In this document: positions 45,451-57,361 of the stretch, in pieces
How the letters are laid out: every line of letters begins with the position of its first letter
Numbering within the stretch: position 1 is the first letter of the stretch
NCBI GenBank assembly: GCA_018398805.1
Contig: JAGFBZ010002260.1
Location: 186,001-250,000 of the forward strand
Origin: Hirundichthys speculiger
Taxonomy: Eukaryota > Chordata > Actinopteri > Beloniformes > Exocoetidae
Length of the DNA: 64,000 nucleotides
Direction of reading: 5' to 3'
The notes under the pieces: generated by a model
The model's input: the letters and a program-made list of their open reading frames with translations, nothing else
Told to the model about the DNA's origin: nothing
The model's database searches: none
Program-made: the position numbers and the translations under genes

Positions 45451-47469
45451 TCATGACTTTCTTCCTCCTCGCAGGCGTGTCCCACGAAGCTGCTGCCCAC
45501 GGGTGGTGCCATAGTTCCGATGAGGAGATGTGCGGGACTGGCTGTTCGTGTTGGGAGGAGAGGGAGGTGGTAGCCTTACCGAGAAGTTCTCTGTAGCCAC
45601 TTCACCATGAGCCACTGAAGCTGCAGGTGGCGGCCCCAAGTAACTCAGGCGTTCAAGTGCCGCCGCACTTCTCTCAAGCGCAGATACGCCTCGACGGAGG
45701 AGGAGGTGTTGTCGTCGCATGTGATAGTTAAGACTACAGAGACCCCGTCGAAGAGCACCCAATTCCCGATCTAGCATGCGGAAGCCCGCCTGTTGGATCT
45801 CAGGAATTGGGTGGTCCTCAGGTAGAACGTTTGTGAATTGGCGGGGTGTCTGTGTTGCTGGTGAACCTGACAACCCCCCTGACCCCCCTTCTATCGGATC
45901 CTCCACCTCCTCCTCCTTGCCAAGTTGCTCCCCCGCTGTTTCCTCCTGATCGTCCGTTTCCTCGACTTTAGGAAGCACCAGAGGGTAGGCTACAAATGGT
46001 TCATCTGTGGAAAGGACAACTGCCATTCGTCAAATATATTTTTCATTTGTGAATGAATGATTTAGTTGGTACATGGGTGCTTTATTCATTTCCCATTTGC
46101 AGGCCATAGAGGCTACTTGCCACTCGCCCACAGTTTAAAAAGCCTATGCCAACTTGTTTAATGATCAAATCAAACTTTATTTATAAAGCACTTTTCATGC
46201 CCTCAGGCAACACAAAGTGCTTTGCATAATAATAAAAACATTGCACATTAAAACAAAATAAAAGACATCACACACCCCAATATGCTATATAACAATTAAA
46301 AAAACAAAAAACACACACAACCAAAGCAGTCCTACAAATAGCCCCCCAATGCACCACAAACATAACACAACCCCCTTGTTTCTGTCTCTTATATAAAAAT
46401 TATACTAATTAACAAAAATAAATAAATAAATAAATATGAAAATATCTGGCTTGGCACTGCTGTGAATAAATGATAACTTGGGGATCTAGTCACCCCAGGA
46501 GCTAGCCCGCTCACATCATCACCACAGCAACCACCCAGGGCAGGCCAGGGTCCAACAGTAATGATGTTGTTGATTGGATTTTTTTTTAGCATTCATCTTA
46601 AGTTGATTTACACATTTTCTCAGTTAACTTATTGAGTGGTATCATGCTACTGACCAATTTAACTGTCAAAATGTGTAATTCAACTTAACTTATACATGCT
46701 AGCAACTTTGAGCAATAAACAATCATTTGTGAAGTTGGCGTATGAGCCTATTATCTTGAACAATTCTTTGAAACAGACGTAACGCCTTCGTTATTTAGTT
46801 TTCATTGGAATTGTGTGTTGACACAACTGGTAGATTGCTCAGTAGGCCATTGTCCAATGCATGGCTATGCATAATGAACGAAAGTAGACCATACCCCATT
46901 GTTTGATCATCCATGACTGCACTTTAAACACCGCCTTGCTCCCCTAAATGAAACCAAGTGAATTGACAGATTTATTTAATTACCTTCTGCGCCTGCACCA
47001 ACCTCAGCGGGTCCCCCAATGCTGTTTATACTCTCAGGGAAGAGAGTGGAGGTGGCGAGGTCCTCTGATGGAGTAAGAATCTGCATTATAACCTGCCCTC
47101 CTCCCGTGGACAGCTGTTCTAGTCGGTTAGCGGCGGCCTAAATTAAAATGAATATTTTATTGGCAATCTCAAGGTATAGTAGTGGCCTTTATAAAATGGT
47201 AGAGTTCCATCAGCTTCATCGCCATAGCCTACCTTACGTTTCCCCATTCTCTTTGTGGAATCAAAGCGTTTCTTGCACTGATTTACTGATCTCTGGATGC
47301 CAGAGAATGAGGACACTGCCACCGCTACCTCGTCCCATGCTTGCCGGGCATCATCCCTCCTGGGAGCGTTTGAAGAGGAGCCAAATATTCTCGTCTGCCT
47401 GGTCTTCACCTCATGCACAAGCTGCTTTATCTCATCTTTAGAGAAGCGCTGTGCCCGTCCTCTCTCCAT
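45451..47469 (-). CDS. Harbinger Myb/SANT-like DNA-binding protein, apparently intact three-exon gene
   Basis: Exons 47469-47233, 47137-46984 and 46004-45451 have AG/GT boundaries and joining phases, giving 314 aa. Exon 1 starts MERGRAQRFSKDEIKQLVHE and holds the SANT/Myb-like domain: DDARQAWDEVAVAVSSF with its Trp, then RSVNQCKKRFDSTKRMGKRK. Exon 2 encodes a low-complexity linker (QLSTGGGQVIMQILTPSEDL). Exon 3 has an acidic stretch, then FTNVLPEDHPIPEIQQAGFR and MRRQHLLLRRGVSALERS, and ends in an RG-rich basic tail (RGTRLRGGRKS). The shape resembles the Harbinger Myb-like/NAIF1-type partner that imports and guides the transposase. No stop or frameshift was found, although the neighbouring transposase is ruined. 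Either it decays more slowly or it has been kept for a host role. Confidence 0.65.
46163..46300 (-). mobile_element. L2-like LINE 3' tail in intron 2 of the Myb gene
   Basis: On the minus strand it reads AAAGCACTTTGTGTTGCC and ends in AATAAAGTTTGATTTGATCA, the usual 3' tail of fish L2-like LINEs. There is no coding part. Confidence 0.6.
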
Positions 47470-47647
47470 GACGGGTTTGGGAAAGTGGATTAAGGAAAGC
47501 GTAATTTGCTCTTGAAGGCAGTGGCTGCTGACGCACTGGTGGTTTTTACAAGTGAAACGCCCTAACCACTCCTATGCATATGTTACACTTTTGGAAATGA
47601 TGGGCCAGCTGAACTGCTGTGCAACACTTTTTTTTTTCTCCAGGAAA

Positions 47648-47745
47648 TCTGTGAAATACAGAAAACACCAGGTTTCAGGAGCTACTCGGTGCGTGGTCTG
47701 TAACTGCTCTATTATATTGACCAACTTCCTTCTGCCTGACACAAA
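47648..47745 (+). repeat. Short repeat, copy 1
   Basis: It begins TGTGAAATACAGAAAACACC and includes GGAGCTACTCGGTG. A second copy in the same orientation lies at 48575-48655. The two differ by a few substitutions and about 11 extra bases here. The family was not recognised. Confidence 0.7.
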
Positions 47746-48574
47746 CAGTAACACAATATATCCATACAGTAAAACCAAATAATGAAACAGTAGTACTTAA
47801 ACAGTTCCCACTATAATCAGCAAGATTACTGTCTCTATACTTTTACAATTTTATATCTACATAGATCGCTTGCATGAATTGCCCAAGTCACCAAAATGTA
47901 TTTTACTTTATGAACAATTACCACCTGATTATGATTTTACAGTGTTTTTGACAATTATGTTTAGCCACTTTTTCATACTCCTTAAATCAGTCCCTCTCAT
48001 TGCTTGTATGTTAACCTCAATGTCTTTTAGTTCCATTGTATTCCATCTGAATTAGCTGAAAAAAAAGAGTATTTTACACTTCATCTGACAACCAGAGAAT
48101 ATATGGTGCATCTTTAAACCAAAAAATATCTGTGTGGATAATATAGACTTTAATCACAGCCGAATAACTGGAGAAGCGCAGGTCTGAGACCACGTGGGCT
48201 CCATATCTTAGCATGATGCTCAGTTCAATTCTACATTTAGCTCAGTAATTCAGTTTTACACGAACACGAACATCCCATGAAATTACACATTTATTGCGCT
48301 CCAAACAGATTACATCCATAAACTTCTTCTTTTACTTATACTATGTGGTTTTCTTAGTTGGTAGCTTTTATCTTTAAGCTCAAAGACACGAACATCGCTG
48401 CGTCCCGTCACCGCGACCACTTCCGACCACGAGTCCGCCATTTTGACCACAAATCATAAAAAAACCGCATATCACCAATGCCTTAACCGAATGACGCAGA
48501 CCTCGTCCGTAAGGCACTTTCGAGGCATTAATACTGTCACTCATCACTTATATCTAATTTACCACCCAGCTTAC

Positions 48575-48655
48575 CTGTGAAATACAGAAAACACCAGGTT
48601 ACAGGAGCTACTCGGTGTGTGGTTTGTAACTGCTCCGCCAACTTCTTCTGCCGGA
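48575..48655 (+). repeat. Short repeat, copy 2
   Basis: Second copy of the TGTGAAATACAGAAAACACC unit described at 47648, about 0.93 kb away in the same orientation. Confidence 0.7.
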
Positions 48656-48751
48656 CACCGCGTCAGCCGCATAAAGGACCAAGCGTCCTCTGCTGCCGAG
48701 ACTTTATTATTCTTTTAAATAATACAGTGCATCAATGTTTGCCGAGATAGC

Positions 48752-48953
48752 CCCGATCGTACACTTCCCCTTACCCGTTAGCATTAGCCGCTACCCACAA
48801 TCTGCGTGTATAGGAACCACCACGAGTAGACCCTGGCTACAGTCCGCAGATCGGAGCGTGCCTCAACTTGGGCGGAGCTCAACGTTTAACTCCGCTCACT
48901 TGCCCCAACGAGTCCGCTGACCGCTAACGCAGTTTTCCGCCCACTATAGCTGC
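48752..48953 (+). repeat. Right copy of the repeat flanking the 42-49 kb complex
   Basis: It begins GCCCCGATCGTACACTTCCC and ends CACTATAGCTGC, like the copy at 41957. About 95 bases in its middle are missing from the left copy. Direct orientation argues against these being the inverted ends of one transposon. Confidence 0.7.
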
Positions 48954-48957
48954 TACA

Positions 48958-49339
48958 CAGCCATTCGCAAACTTCAGAATACCAAGGCCCAATTTGAAAT
49001 GTAAAAAATCTCCGCGGCCCACCGAAACCTCTAATCACAACTGTGATCAACATACAGGACTAGGAACCATGTTCTGATATTAATGTGAGGGGTCAACAAA
49101 TAAGGTGACACTTGTCATATTAAGTTAAGATGACAGTAGAATAACACTTAATTGGGTTGTTTTATTACTTCTTAATGTTTTTTTAATCATGTCATGAATA
49201 TTTTACAGTAATTAAAAACATATTTAAAAAAGATCGAGGATTTAAAACACATTTGTTTAATTTTAATGACCTCTCACAGCCCACCTGCAGTACCACGACG
49301 GCCCACCAGGGGGCTGCGGCCCACACTTTGGGAATCACT
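48958..49339. mobile_element. hAT-like MITE remnant
   Basis: The right end, read inverted, is CAGTGATTCCCAAAGTGTGG, followed by the GC-rich block rich in GGCCC that is typical of hAT MITEs in vertebrates. The left end CAGCCATTCGCAAACTTCAG is a degenerate match. No clear 8-bp target duplication was seen. Confidence 0.5.
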
Positions 49340-49340
49340 G

Positions 49341-49860
49341 CTCTATAACATTTGCATGAGTTTAAATTTTATCTGAAAATTTTTTAAATATACAGTCATG
49401 GAAAAAATTATTAGACCACCATTTTTTCTTCACTTTCTTGTTCATTTTAATACCTGGTACCACTAAACGTCATCATGTGACTAAAACAGACAGAAAAGAA
49501 AACACTGAATGCATAAAAGCAGTGTTTTTGGCAGTACAACGCCATAGCTATTGATGTAAAAACTTAAGTGATTTAGGTTATAATCAAGAAAACCATGGAA
49601 AATGGTAAGATATTAGCTCTTAAATAAAACTCTTACGAGCAATCTTTGTGGTTATCGTTATGTTTGTCCAAACAAATGTACCTTTAGTTGTACCAGGCAT
49701 TAAAATGAACAAGAAACTGAAGAAAACAAGGGTGGTCTAATAATTTTTTCCATGACTGTAGTTTGGGACAATAAAACCCACATTCAACATCAATCAAATA
49801 TTTAAAAGTTCAAGAGTTCACATAAAACACACAACAGAAAAAGTTATGTGATTTGTTCAG
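49341..49860. repeat. Duplicated unit, copy A (filled by a MITE)
   Basis: The flanks 49341-49392 and 49761-49860 match 52866-53016 closely, for example AATCAAATATT and AGAGTTCACATAAAACACAC. The MITE at 49393-49758 interrupts this copy only. Confidence 0.85.
49393..49758. mobile_element. Tc1/mariner-type MITE with TA target duplication
   Basis: The ends are perfect inverted repeats: CAGTCATGGAAAAAATTATT at the left, and the same read on minus at the right. TA flanks both ends (49391-49392 and 49759-49760). The element is 366 bp, with no transposase frame. Confidence 0.92.
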
Positions 49861-50104
49861 GGGCCTTTCTTGGGACTTAGAACATTGGGGGCTGAGCCCA
49901 GACCCTTATGGTTTTGGGTATTCTACCCGGGAAAAGAGCTCTATGCTTATAAGACATGTTGCGTCTTGTCTAGACCTAAATACTGCCAATGTGTACTTCA
50001 AAATGTGTCAAAATTAAACGACATACCCATAATAGCGATAGAAAGAGAATAACGACGCGCTTATAGATAATCGGGAATTAGAAGGAATCACTGCGCCTTC
50101 TCTG

Positions 50105-50320
50105 TCCTATGGCCAAGACTTTGGAATAAATTACCTGACTTTATTAGGATCTCTGACTCCCTTGCCGCTTTCAAAAGTAGCCTAAAGACTCATTTATTTG
50201 GTGTTGCTTTTGCATATTGATATCAATTTTCTTTTTATTGTTTTTATACTATAGGATTGTCAAGCCCCTTGAGAGGTCTCTGACTTCAAAGTGTGCAATA
50301 CAAATAAAATGTACTACTAC
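50105..50320 (+). mobile_element. LINE 3' end remnant
   Basis: The piece encodes a reverse-transcriptase C-terminus-like segment (GQDFGINYLTLLGSLTPLPL in one frame, with a better family-like match split across frames). It has a 3' tail containing GTGTGCAATACAAATAAAAT, then an ATT microsatellite. It is short and non-functional. Confidence 0.5.
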
Positions 50321-50357
<37 letters not shown>

Positions 50358-50390
50358 AATAATAATAAAATAATATAATTATTATTAAGG
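50321..50390. repeat. (ATT)n microsatellite
   Basis: ATT repeats run from about 50321 and then invert to AAT units near 50353, so the tract can form a small hairpin. Confidence 0.9.
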
Positions 50391-51664
50391 TTACGATTTT
50401 CCTTATTTTTCTTTTCATGTTTGTTTGTTTCGTTTTAAACCCTAGACCAAGTGAAAAATGTTGAGTGATGCCTCTAGACTATCAGGAGCTACATTCCTTC
50501 CAAAAAATGCACATGCTTCGGTGACTAATTTTGAGCCTTTTTAATTTTTCTTTGTCACCTCCACCCTTACTGTTGTTGTGTTGCACCTCTTTCTCTGCAG
50601 CTCTCTTCTCTTTATCTGATCATCCCTCCTTCCATCCTTTGAATCTGTTGCCAGAAGAACAAGGAAATGTATATTGAATGACAACAGAACATATTAAATA
50701 AACATTTTCTTATTTCAATTAAACAATTTTCAGATAATATCTTGCCATTTTACTGCACCTTTCACTTTTTCAGACTGCTGCCGTTGATTTACCAGGACTT
50801 ATTCTCCATCACTCATCTTCAGAAAAAGCAGATGAAGTCAAATCATTATTATGTAGGATTAACCTCTCCTTCTGATTCACTCTCTGTTCTTTTTCTTTCT
50901 CTTGCGCCAATATCCCTCCATCTTTCCTGCACCACCCTTTTTCAATTGCTTCTCTCCTTCCATCACTTGCTGCTTTCCATTGACTTGCATGTTTTCATTC
51001 ATTCACTTTAGTAACTACACGTTTCACAAACTGAATGTGAACCGGGCATTCATTTGTTTACCTGTTTCTGGTGGCGGTTCCTCGGACACGTGAGCCCCAG
51101 ACGAGCCAGCCTCCACGTCCTTTTTGGAAAGAAAAAAAAAATCGCCGTATATCCTTTGTTTTTTGTTTTTTGTTTTTGTTTGTTTTGTTTTGTTTCGTTT
51201 CTTGCTGTCTTCCTTGAAGTGAAAACCTCTTGGCGCCAGAGGTTGAGACGAGCATACGCAACCCCTCTCTGATTGGTCTCATGTTAAGACGTCATCCTGT
51301 GTTGCGTTCGCTGAAAATTCGAAAAACTTTATTCGTGCCTATAATTTTTTTCAGCCTGTTCCGTCGAAGAGAAATAACATCCGGGGCTGAAGCCACGGAT
51401 GCCCAGGCCAGGTGAAGCCTCTGGATTTGTTAAAAGATAAATGAGTTCTGAACCTGTGTTTTGATCTATAAGTATTATTATCATTAACTTCAACAAAAGC
51501 ACCCACAAAATAATGGACATTTATGTCTGTCAATCATTTAGATTTGATCAAAAAATGCAATTGTTTTGGAAAATCTGCTTCCAAAATATTTGTGTCGGTA
51601 GATTTCCATTCACTTTTATGATAATACATTCACTGGATAACAGACAGAAACATGAGGTGGAACT

Positions 51665-51812
51665 TTCATCCATCCATCCATCCATCCATCCATCCATCAT
51701 CTATACCCGTTTAATCCTCTGCAGGGTCACAGGGATCTGCTGGAGCCCATCCCAGCTCTCTTCAGGCGAAAGGCAGGTGTACACCCTGGACAGGTCGCCA
51801 GTCTGGAACTTT
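51665..51812 (-). mobile_element. LINE 3' tail with (ATCC)n, minus orientation
   Basis: It starts with CATC repeats and continues through CCGTTTAATCCTCTGCAGGG to about 51812. Read on minus this is a LINE 3' end running into (GGAT)n. An inverted relative lies at 57213-57361. Confidence 0.65.
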
Positions 51813-52020
51813 CAGCTCACTATTCAGATTTAGCAAACTGTCATTTTTTCAGAGACACAACTTAACGCAATATATATTGTCCGAGATGGTTTTAGCAATT
51901 AAAGAAGTTTTAAAGGAGGAGAGAGAATTTAACCTGCACAGATTGCATTCAAAGGTCAGTGTTTAATTTATATTTTCCAATATCTTCATCTTCATATAAT
52001 AATAAAAAACAAATAAAACA

Positions 52021-52640
52021 AGGTCCTGCCTCCCCTAATGGGGACTTCTTTGTTCTGCTGGGGCCCTTTCAATGCTCACATGGGAAATGACAGTGGTACC
52101 TGGAGGGTGTGATTGGGAGGAACGGCCTCTCTGATCTGAACCTGAGTGGTGTTTTGTTGTTGGACTTTTGTGCTAGTTACAGTTTGTCAGTAACAGACAC
52201 CATGTTCAAACAGAAGAGTCTCCATAAATGCATGTGGCATCAGGACACTCTTGGCCGTAGGTCAATGACTGACTTTGAGGTCGTATTATCAGATTTGCGG
52301 CCGTATGCTTTGGACACTTGGGTAAAGAGAGGAGCTGAGCTGTCAACTGATCACTACCTGGTGGTGAGTTGGATCAGATGGTGGGGGAGAATGGTGGGAG
52401 AGACTCGATACATCAAAATGTGTAGTGAGGGTTTGCTGGGAGCGTCTGGCAGCTTTTCATATATTTTTGTCAGGATGCTAATCTGTTTTAATGGGCCTTG
52501 TTGCATTTGTTCTGGGCGAGATCCAGAGTCCTGGAACCTCAAATCCAGACGTTGTCTGCGTCGCACGTTGCAGGGTCCGGGGAGCAATTCCAGTCCCTCT
52601 GAGCGGAGCACCATCTTCCACTTTGATTCATCTTCTTAGT
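52021..52640 (+). pseudogene. RTE/jockey-type LINE endonuclease fragment
   Basis: The frame from about 52109 reads NGLSDLNLSGVLLLDFCASY, then CMWHQDTLGRRSMTDFEVV, then KRGAELSTDHYLVVSWIRWW. This is the C-terminal half of an apurinic endonuclease domain, with the conserved SDH-like box present as STDH. Upstream, around 52060, the same domain appears in another frame (LGAFQCSH region). After about 52400 it stops matching. It is a dead LINE piece without its reverse transcriptase. Confidence 0.75.
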
Positions 52641-52865
52641 GAATTTTCAGTGTTTGTCAGAGTCTCACTTCTACTAGAATAAAATATCCAAATGTGCTGT
52701 TTTTAAATAAGTATTCTAAATTATCATGAGAATTTATCTATTTATTCATTTATTTATCGAGTGCTTCCTGTACGGAGTGCCTTAAGACTACTCTTCAGAG
52801 GTCCCTAATAGCACTACCTGGTCAAAATGACATTCTTACCTATCAGAAATGTCATTACAGATATC

Positions 52866-53016
52866 CACTATAACATTTACTTGAGTTTACATTTTATCTG
52901 ACAAAATTTTAAATATAGTTTGGAACAATAAAACCCAAATTCAACATCAATCAAATATTGAAAAGTTTAAGAGTTCACATAAAACACACAACAGAAAAGG
53001 TTATGTGATTTATTCA
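52866..53016. repeat. Duplicated unit, copy B (empty site)
   Basis: It matches copy A at 49341-49860 but lacks the MITE. At the junction it reads AAATATAGTTTGG, with a single TA where copy A has TA on both sides of the element. Confidence 0.85.
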
Positions 53017-56000
53017 AAGAAAATGACTTCTGAAACTATGAAAATGGCAGAGATTGTCTTTAACTCTTAAACGGCTTGCTCGCCAGTTAAACCATAGATG
53101 ACCAGAGCCTGTTTACTGGGAGCACACTGACTATCTGGGACTTTCAGGTTGCCTATGATCAGGCCCCATGTCTCTGCACATGTGGGCTCGAGAGCACAGA
53201 AGAGAAGGACGACATGGTAACCACTGTCTTTCCTATATGAAGTGAACTTTGTTTTCTGTTGTGCTCTTGTATATGGAAGACAGAGAATGATGTCATTTCA
53301 TAACTGCTTCATGTGGTCATGACATTTCATAGCTCAGTCTAAAAAGGTTGAGTCACAGAGAAGAACTTGACCATTGAAGTGTGTAAATGACAAGTTCTGC
53401 CACGTTGGAAACATGAGTTTGTATAAGTTACATGTCACTTATCTTACTTTAGGTAAAACAAAAAGGCCCTTTATTTATTTATTTTGTTATTATCATTATT
53501 TAATGTACCAGGTCAAGGGACTCAGTCACGTTTCCATTCCTTAGATAAGGTGAGAGTAGTTAAAATAAGTAACAGATTTCCCCCGAGACTGCTGATCATT
53601 CACTTGATAACAGTTTTAGGTGAAATCCGCAGGTGAGGTTACCTGTTTTTGGTCAGCAATGTCAGTCTGTTCATCAAGGAAGTTTCATTCCAGCATCAAT
53701 TGCCTCAAAACCTGAGATGGACTGATAAAAAGTTGCAAAGAAGAATGTTGATACCAAAAGAGGAAGCCACAGTTTATTTTAAAAAACAACAACAACAACA
53801 ACAACAAAAACAATAGACTTTTAAAATAGCATGTATTTTATGAATGGACTCATGACAATGAAGGATAGCCACTTTAACAATGAACTTATTTGAATCCTGT
53901 ATTCGCTACAGCTCTCTATAATCTGAGGAAAACTGCCTGCTAATTTAGAGCCTGGTCTTTTCCCTGAGAAATGGAAAGCTTTCACTGCTCTGTAACTTTC
54001 CTCTGTCCAGACTCAGGCCCAGTTGTGGTTTTTCTTGTTGTTATGATTTAGCCAGTCTTCTGAAAAGGAATGAAGAGTCTCCCGATACTATGACATCTGT
54101 AAGCTATTACGAAGCTGTCTGAAAGTCCAGACTTGCTTTATTTGAGGCCCAATGTCAACACACTTCTGCTGCTCTGACTCAGGAGGTTTCATTTCCACTT
54201 CAATGAAACATCTTGTAAGCTTGCAGTGATGAAAACCTCCATTCTCCAGCGGTGCGTATTCCCCTTTCACTACGATTCTTTTTTTTTTTTTTAATTCCTG
54301 ATGATGAAAGAAACATCTGGGGTAAGGGAAAGTGACTGGGAGGGCCATTCTTGCTCTACTGTTGCTTGCGCAGTCCAGAGGCTGTGCCAACCCCCCCCCA
54401 CCCCACCACCACCACCCCACCCCCACCCCACCACCCCTTCCCTTCAACGTCTCTCTTTCTGGGAACATATCAGGTCAACAAGTGTGTTGACTTAGTGACC
54501 TTCTTCTCAAAAATGCATTCAACTTCTCCACACAGATGTGACAGTAGGTACAGGTCCAACTTTCCAGCCTCTATTTTTTTGTTCTCTCTCTCAAAGTTTA
54601 TTACATCATTGTTTTATTTAACCCGTTTGTCTGCTGGATTGAGAAAAATATCTATTTCTTTTCTTCCCTCACTTGCCCTCTGTGTGCTCTCTCTTTGTTG
54701 TAAGTGAGGAATCTCTGATGTCAAAAAGGAAGTGCAGTGGCGGAAAAAAAGGTTCAACATTTCATGATGAGGTGGACGTTTTCTGGTTCTGGATGGTTCT
54801 GTGAGCACACATGTAAAGTTATCTTAGCTTTCGGGAATTCTGATGGATCTGACCTTTTTCTGACATTGCTTTACAAAATAAAAGATAAAAAAAAGGGGGT
54901 GAGGGTTGGGCTTTTGTCCGAAAGATGCTGGAAATGTATAGCTGAATGTTTATACTTGAATGCTTTTTTTGAATGAGTCCGAGAAAGGGTACCTTGGCTA
55001 AAGGTGAGTTTAAAAAAAAAAAGTCCAGATTGACATCAAAAGTTAATCCCACTTTGGGACATGGTTTTAATGAGCCCTTAGTATGTTAAAGAGCTGGAAT
55101 TTCCTGTCAGTCCGTTAGAATTAAGGGGTCATGAATGAGAAGCATCTTTGAAAACAACAAAAAGATAATTTAATTATTTTTAATTTCACATTGGTCTTCA
55201 CACATTGATTCCATCAAAGAATGAAGAAGCTGACTAATTTTGAAAGATTCCCTGTAGGGAATTGCAGAAATTGGATTTCCCCTTTTTAATGTTTTCCCAT
55301 GTCAGTCTCTTTCTTGTGTATGGTGGTTCTATGTTTCCTCCTTCCCTTTCTAGTCCGTCTGTTGCACCAACCCTGTTGTGCGTCCCTGTGCTGTTCTGCC
55401 TCACATTTTTTGTCTTGCCATAAGGTTCAAATGTCCATTAGTTCATTTGGATCTCTTGTTATTCTGTTTTGTATTTTTCCTTTTTTTTTAAAAAAAATAA
55501 AATCCCTGTTTGCTACTGGCTCTTAGCCTTTTGCATTTGGGTCCTTCATCTACAGTACACCAATCTTGACAGAAAATAATCCTGGGATACTTCAGTGTTT
55601 GGAACACCACAAATAATATTAAACTTACCTTTGCATATACTGAAATAGTGCATAGAAAGAATGAATTGAATCATAGGCCATGGACTCAGCTCCTTCAGCT
55701 TTTATCTAAGTATGAAAATACCAGTGAGTTGAAATCTCATCAACAGTTATGCAAAGCAAAGAGACAAATATGATTAAACTGATAATCTTTTTACTGATTA
55801 AATTGATCTGCAACAAACTTACTGGTGAGTTCTAGCTATTTTTTTTATATTTTTTTCCATCCTTTTTAATCTGAATATTTGTGTTTTGGCAAGCAAAGAC
55901 AAACAAACAAACAAACAAACAAAAAAAACTTAATAGTCCTGGATTCTAATTACATTAAATTTAACTTCAGTTTTTGCTCTTTTTATGATCAATATTTTCT

Positions 56001-56693
56001 GTATTTACTTTGAAATGTATTTAAAATCAGGAATAATGATTAGTTATATGCATATGTGTGAATAAAACAACTCAGAAGCTGAAAAAAAACCCTCTTTTCT
56101 AGCGCAGGGGTTTACTATTTCTAGTGTGGTTTCTGTGTCCTTCTGACACTTTTTTATCAAATTTAATTTCCCGCCTTTCAGTGTTGAGCGATTCTTCAGA
56201 AGGAGCAAACCTTATCTCTATTCCTGTTTTTGCACATTATGAATTAAGAATTGGACGTCTATCAGCTACTGGTTCTGCCAGCGAGCTCCAAATTCCAGGC
56301 AGTCACGTTTGATTTATTTCGTATCCTAAACTCAGGTTTTCCATCTGGTTTATCTGATTCCCAGAGAATCAGACATTAAGCTATTTACTTCAGTAATTTT
56401 CCTTCATGATCTTCAAAGTCATGATCATCATTGTGCCTGACATCAAGAAATAAGAGAAAGTCCTATGACACAAGATGATGTGGTTTATGCGTCTGCCGGT
56501 TCGTGGTCAGATGTCCTCTCTGTGGCCCCGGCTTCACCATGGATGCACATGTGTTTGTGTGTAATGCAACAGCCAAGCTGGTCATGTGCGTAAGAGCAGG
56601 AGGAAGGGGGAGTGGCTTGGCACCACTCATCCGCCCACCTTCTCTGTTCAACCACTTCAGTTTAAATACTGACCCATTCATAATATTAGTCAT
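53017..56693. other. Gene-poor stretch
   Basis: No PTGS2 or other exon was recognised. Simple sequence includes an ACA run near 53785, a C/A-rich tract at 54391-54440 and an AAAC run at 55898-55925. Confidence 0.4.
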
Positions 56694-56721
56694 CCCCCCC
56701 CCCCCCCCCCCCCCCCCCCCC
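56694..56721. repeat. Homopolymer run of 28 C
   Basis: An uninterrupted poly-C run. Its length is unreliable with most sequencing methods. Confidence 0.95.
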
Positions 56722-57212
56722 GAAGTTGGTGTCTCTTTTTTTTTCAAGCAAGGGACCCCGTATAACTATTTTAAGTTCAGAGGAAAAAGTTATGCAGACG
56801 TAACAAGTACACAGTTAAAACCACTTGGAGGAGCTGGAGGAGCATTAAGCAAAACCTGGAGAAAAGCAACAGTAAGCACATGGGCGTCAAGCTGGATGTC
56901 TTTCTGTCACAACCCTCCTCGTTTATCCAGATTCAGGCTCGGAGCTGCCACTACCACTCGGCTTGTGCAGTGTGGGTAATCTGAGGTTCAGTGTCCTGCC
57001 CAGGGGCACTATGGCACATGAAAGGCCTGGGGATCAATGTGATGACCCTCTGGTTGGAGGGTAATCTGCTCTAACAATGCTGCACGGCCAACATTTTCTT
57101 TTCTTTTCCTATTTTTTTTTAACATATAAATCACATCAACGCCCACATTAAAGCAATAGAATTAATCTGAATTAAGATTTTTAAATTAAAGAAAGTTGAA
57201 AATATACAAGCT

Positions 57213-57361
57213 CCGATGGACTAGTGACCTGTCCAGGGTGTACACCTGCCTTTCACCCAAAGAGAGGTGGGATAGGCTCCAGCAGATCCCCGTGACCCTG
57301 CAGAGGATTAAACGGGTATGGATGATGGATGGATGGATGGGTGGATGGATGGATGGATAGA
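57213..57361 (+). mobile_element. LINE 3' tail with (GGAT)n, plus orientation
   Basis: It contains ACCTGTCCAGGGTGTACACC and CTGCAGAGGATTAAACGGGT, then GGAT repeats. It is the inverted relative of 51665-51812. Confidence 0.7.

Noticed and set aside
56503..56979. 158-aa open frame with a proline run
   Set aside because: The run comes from the poly-C homopolymer. No motif, homology or splice context supports coding.
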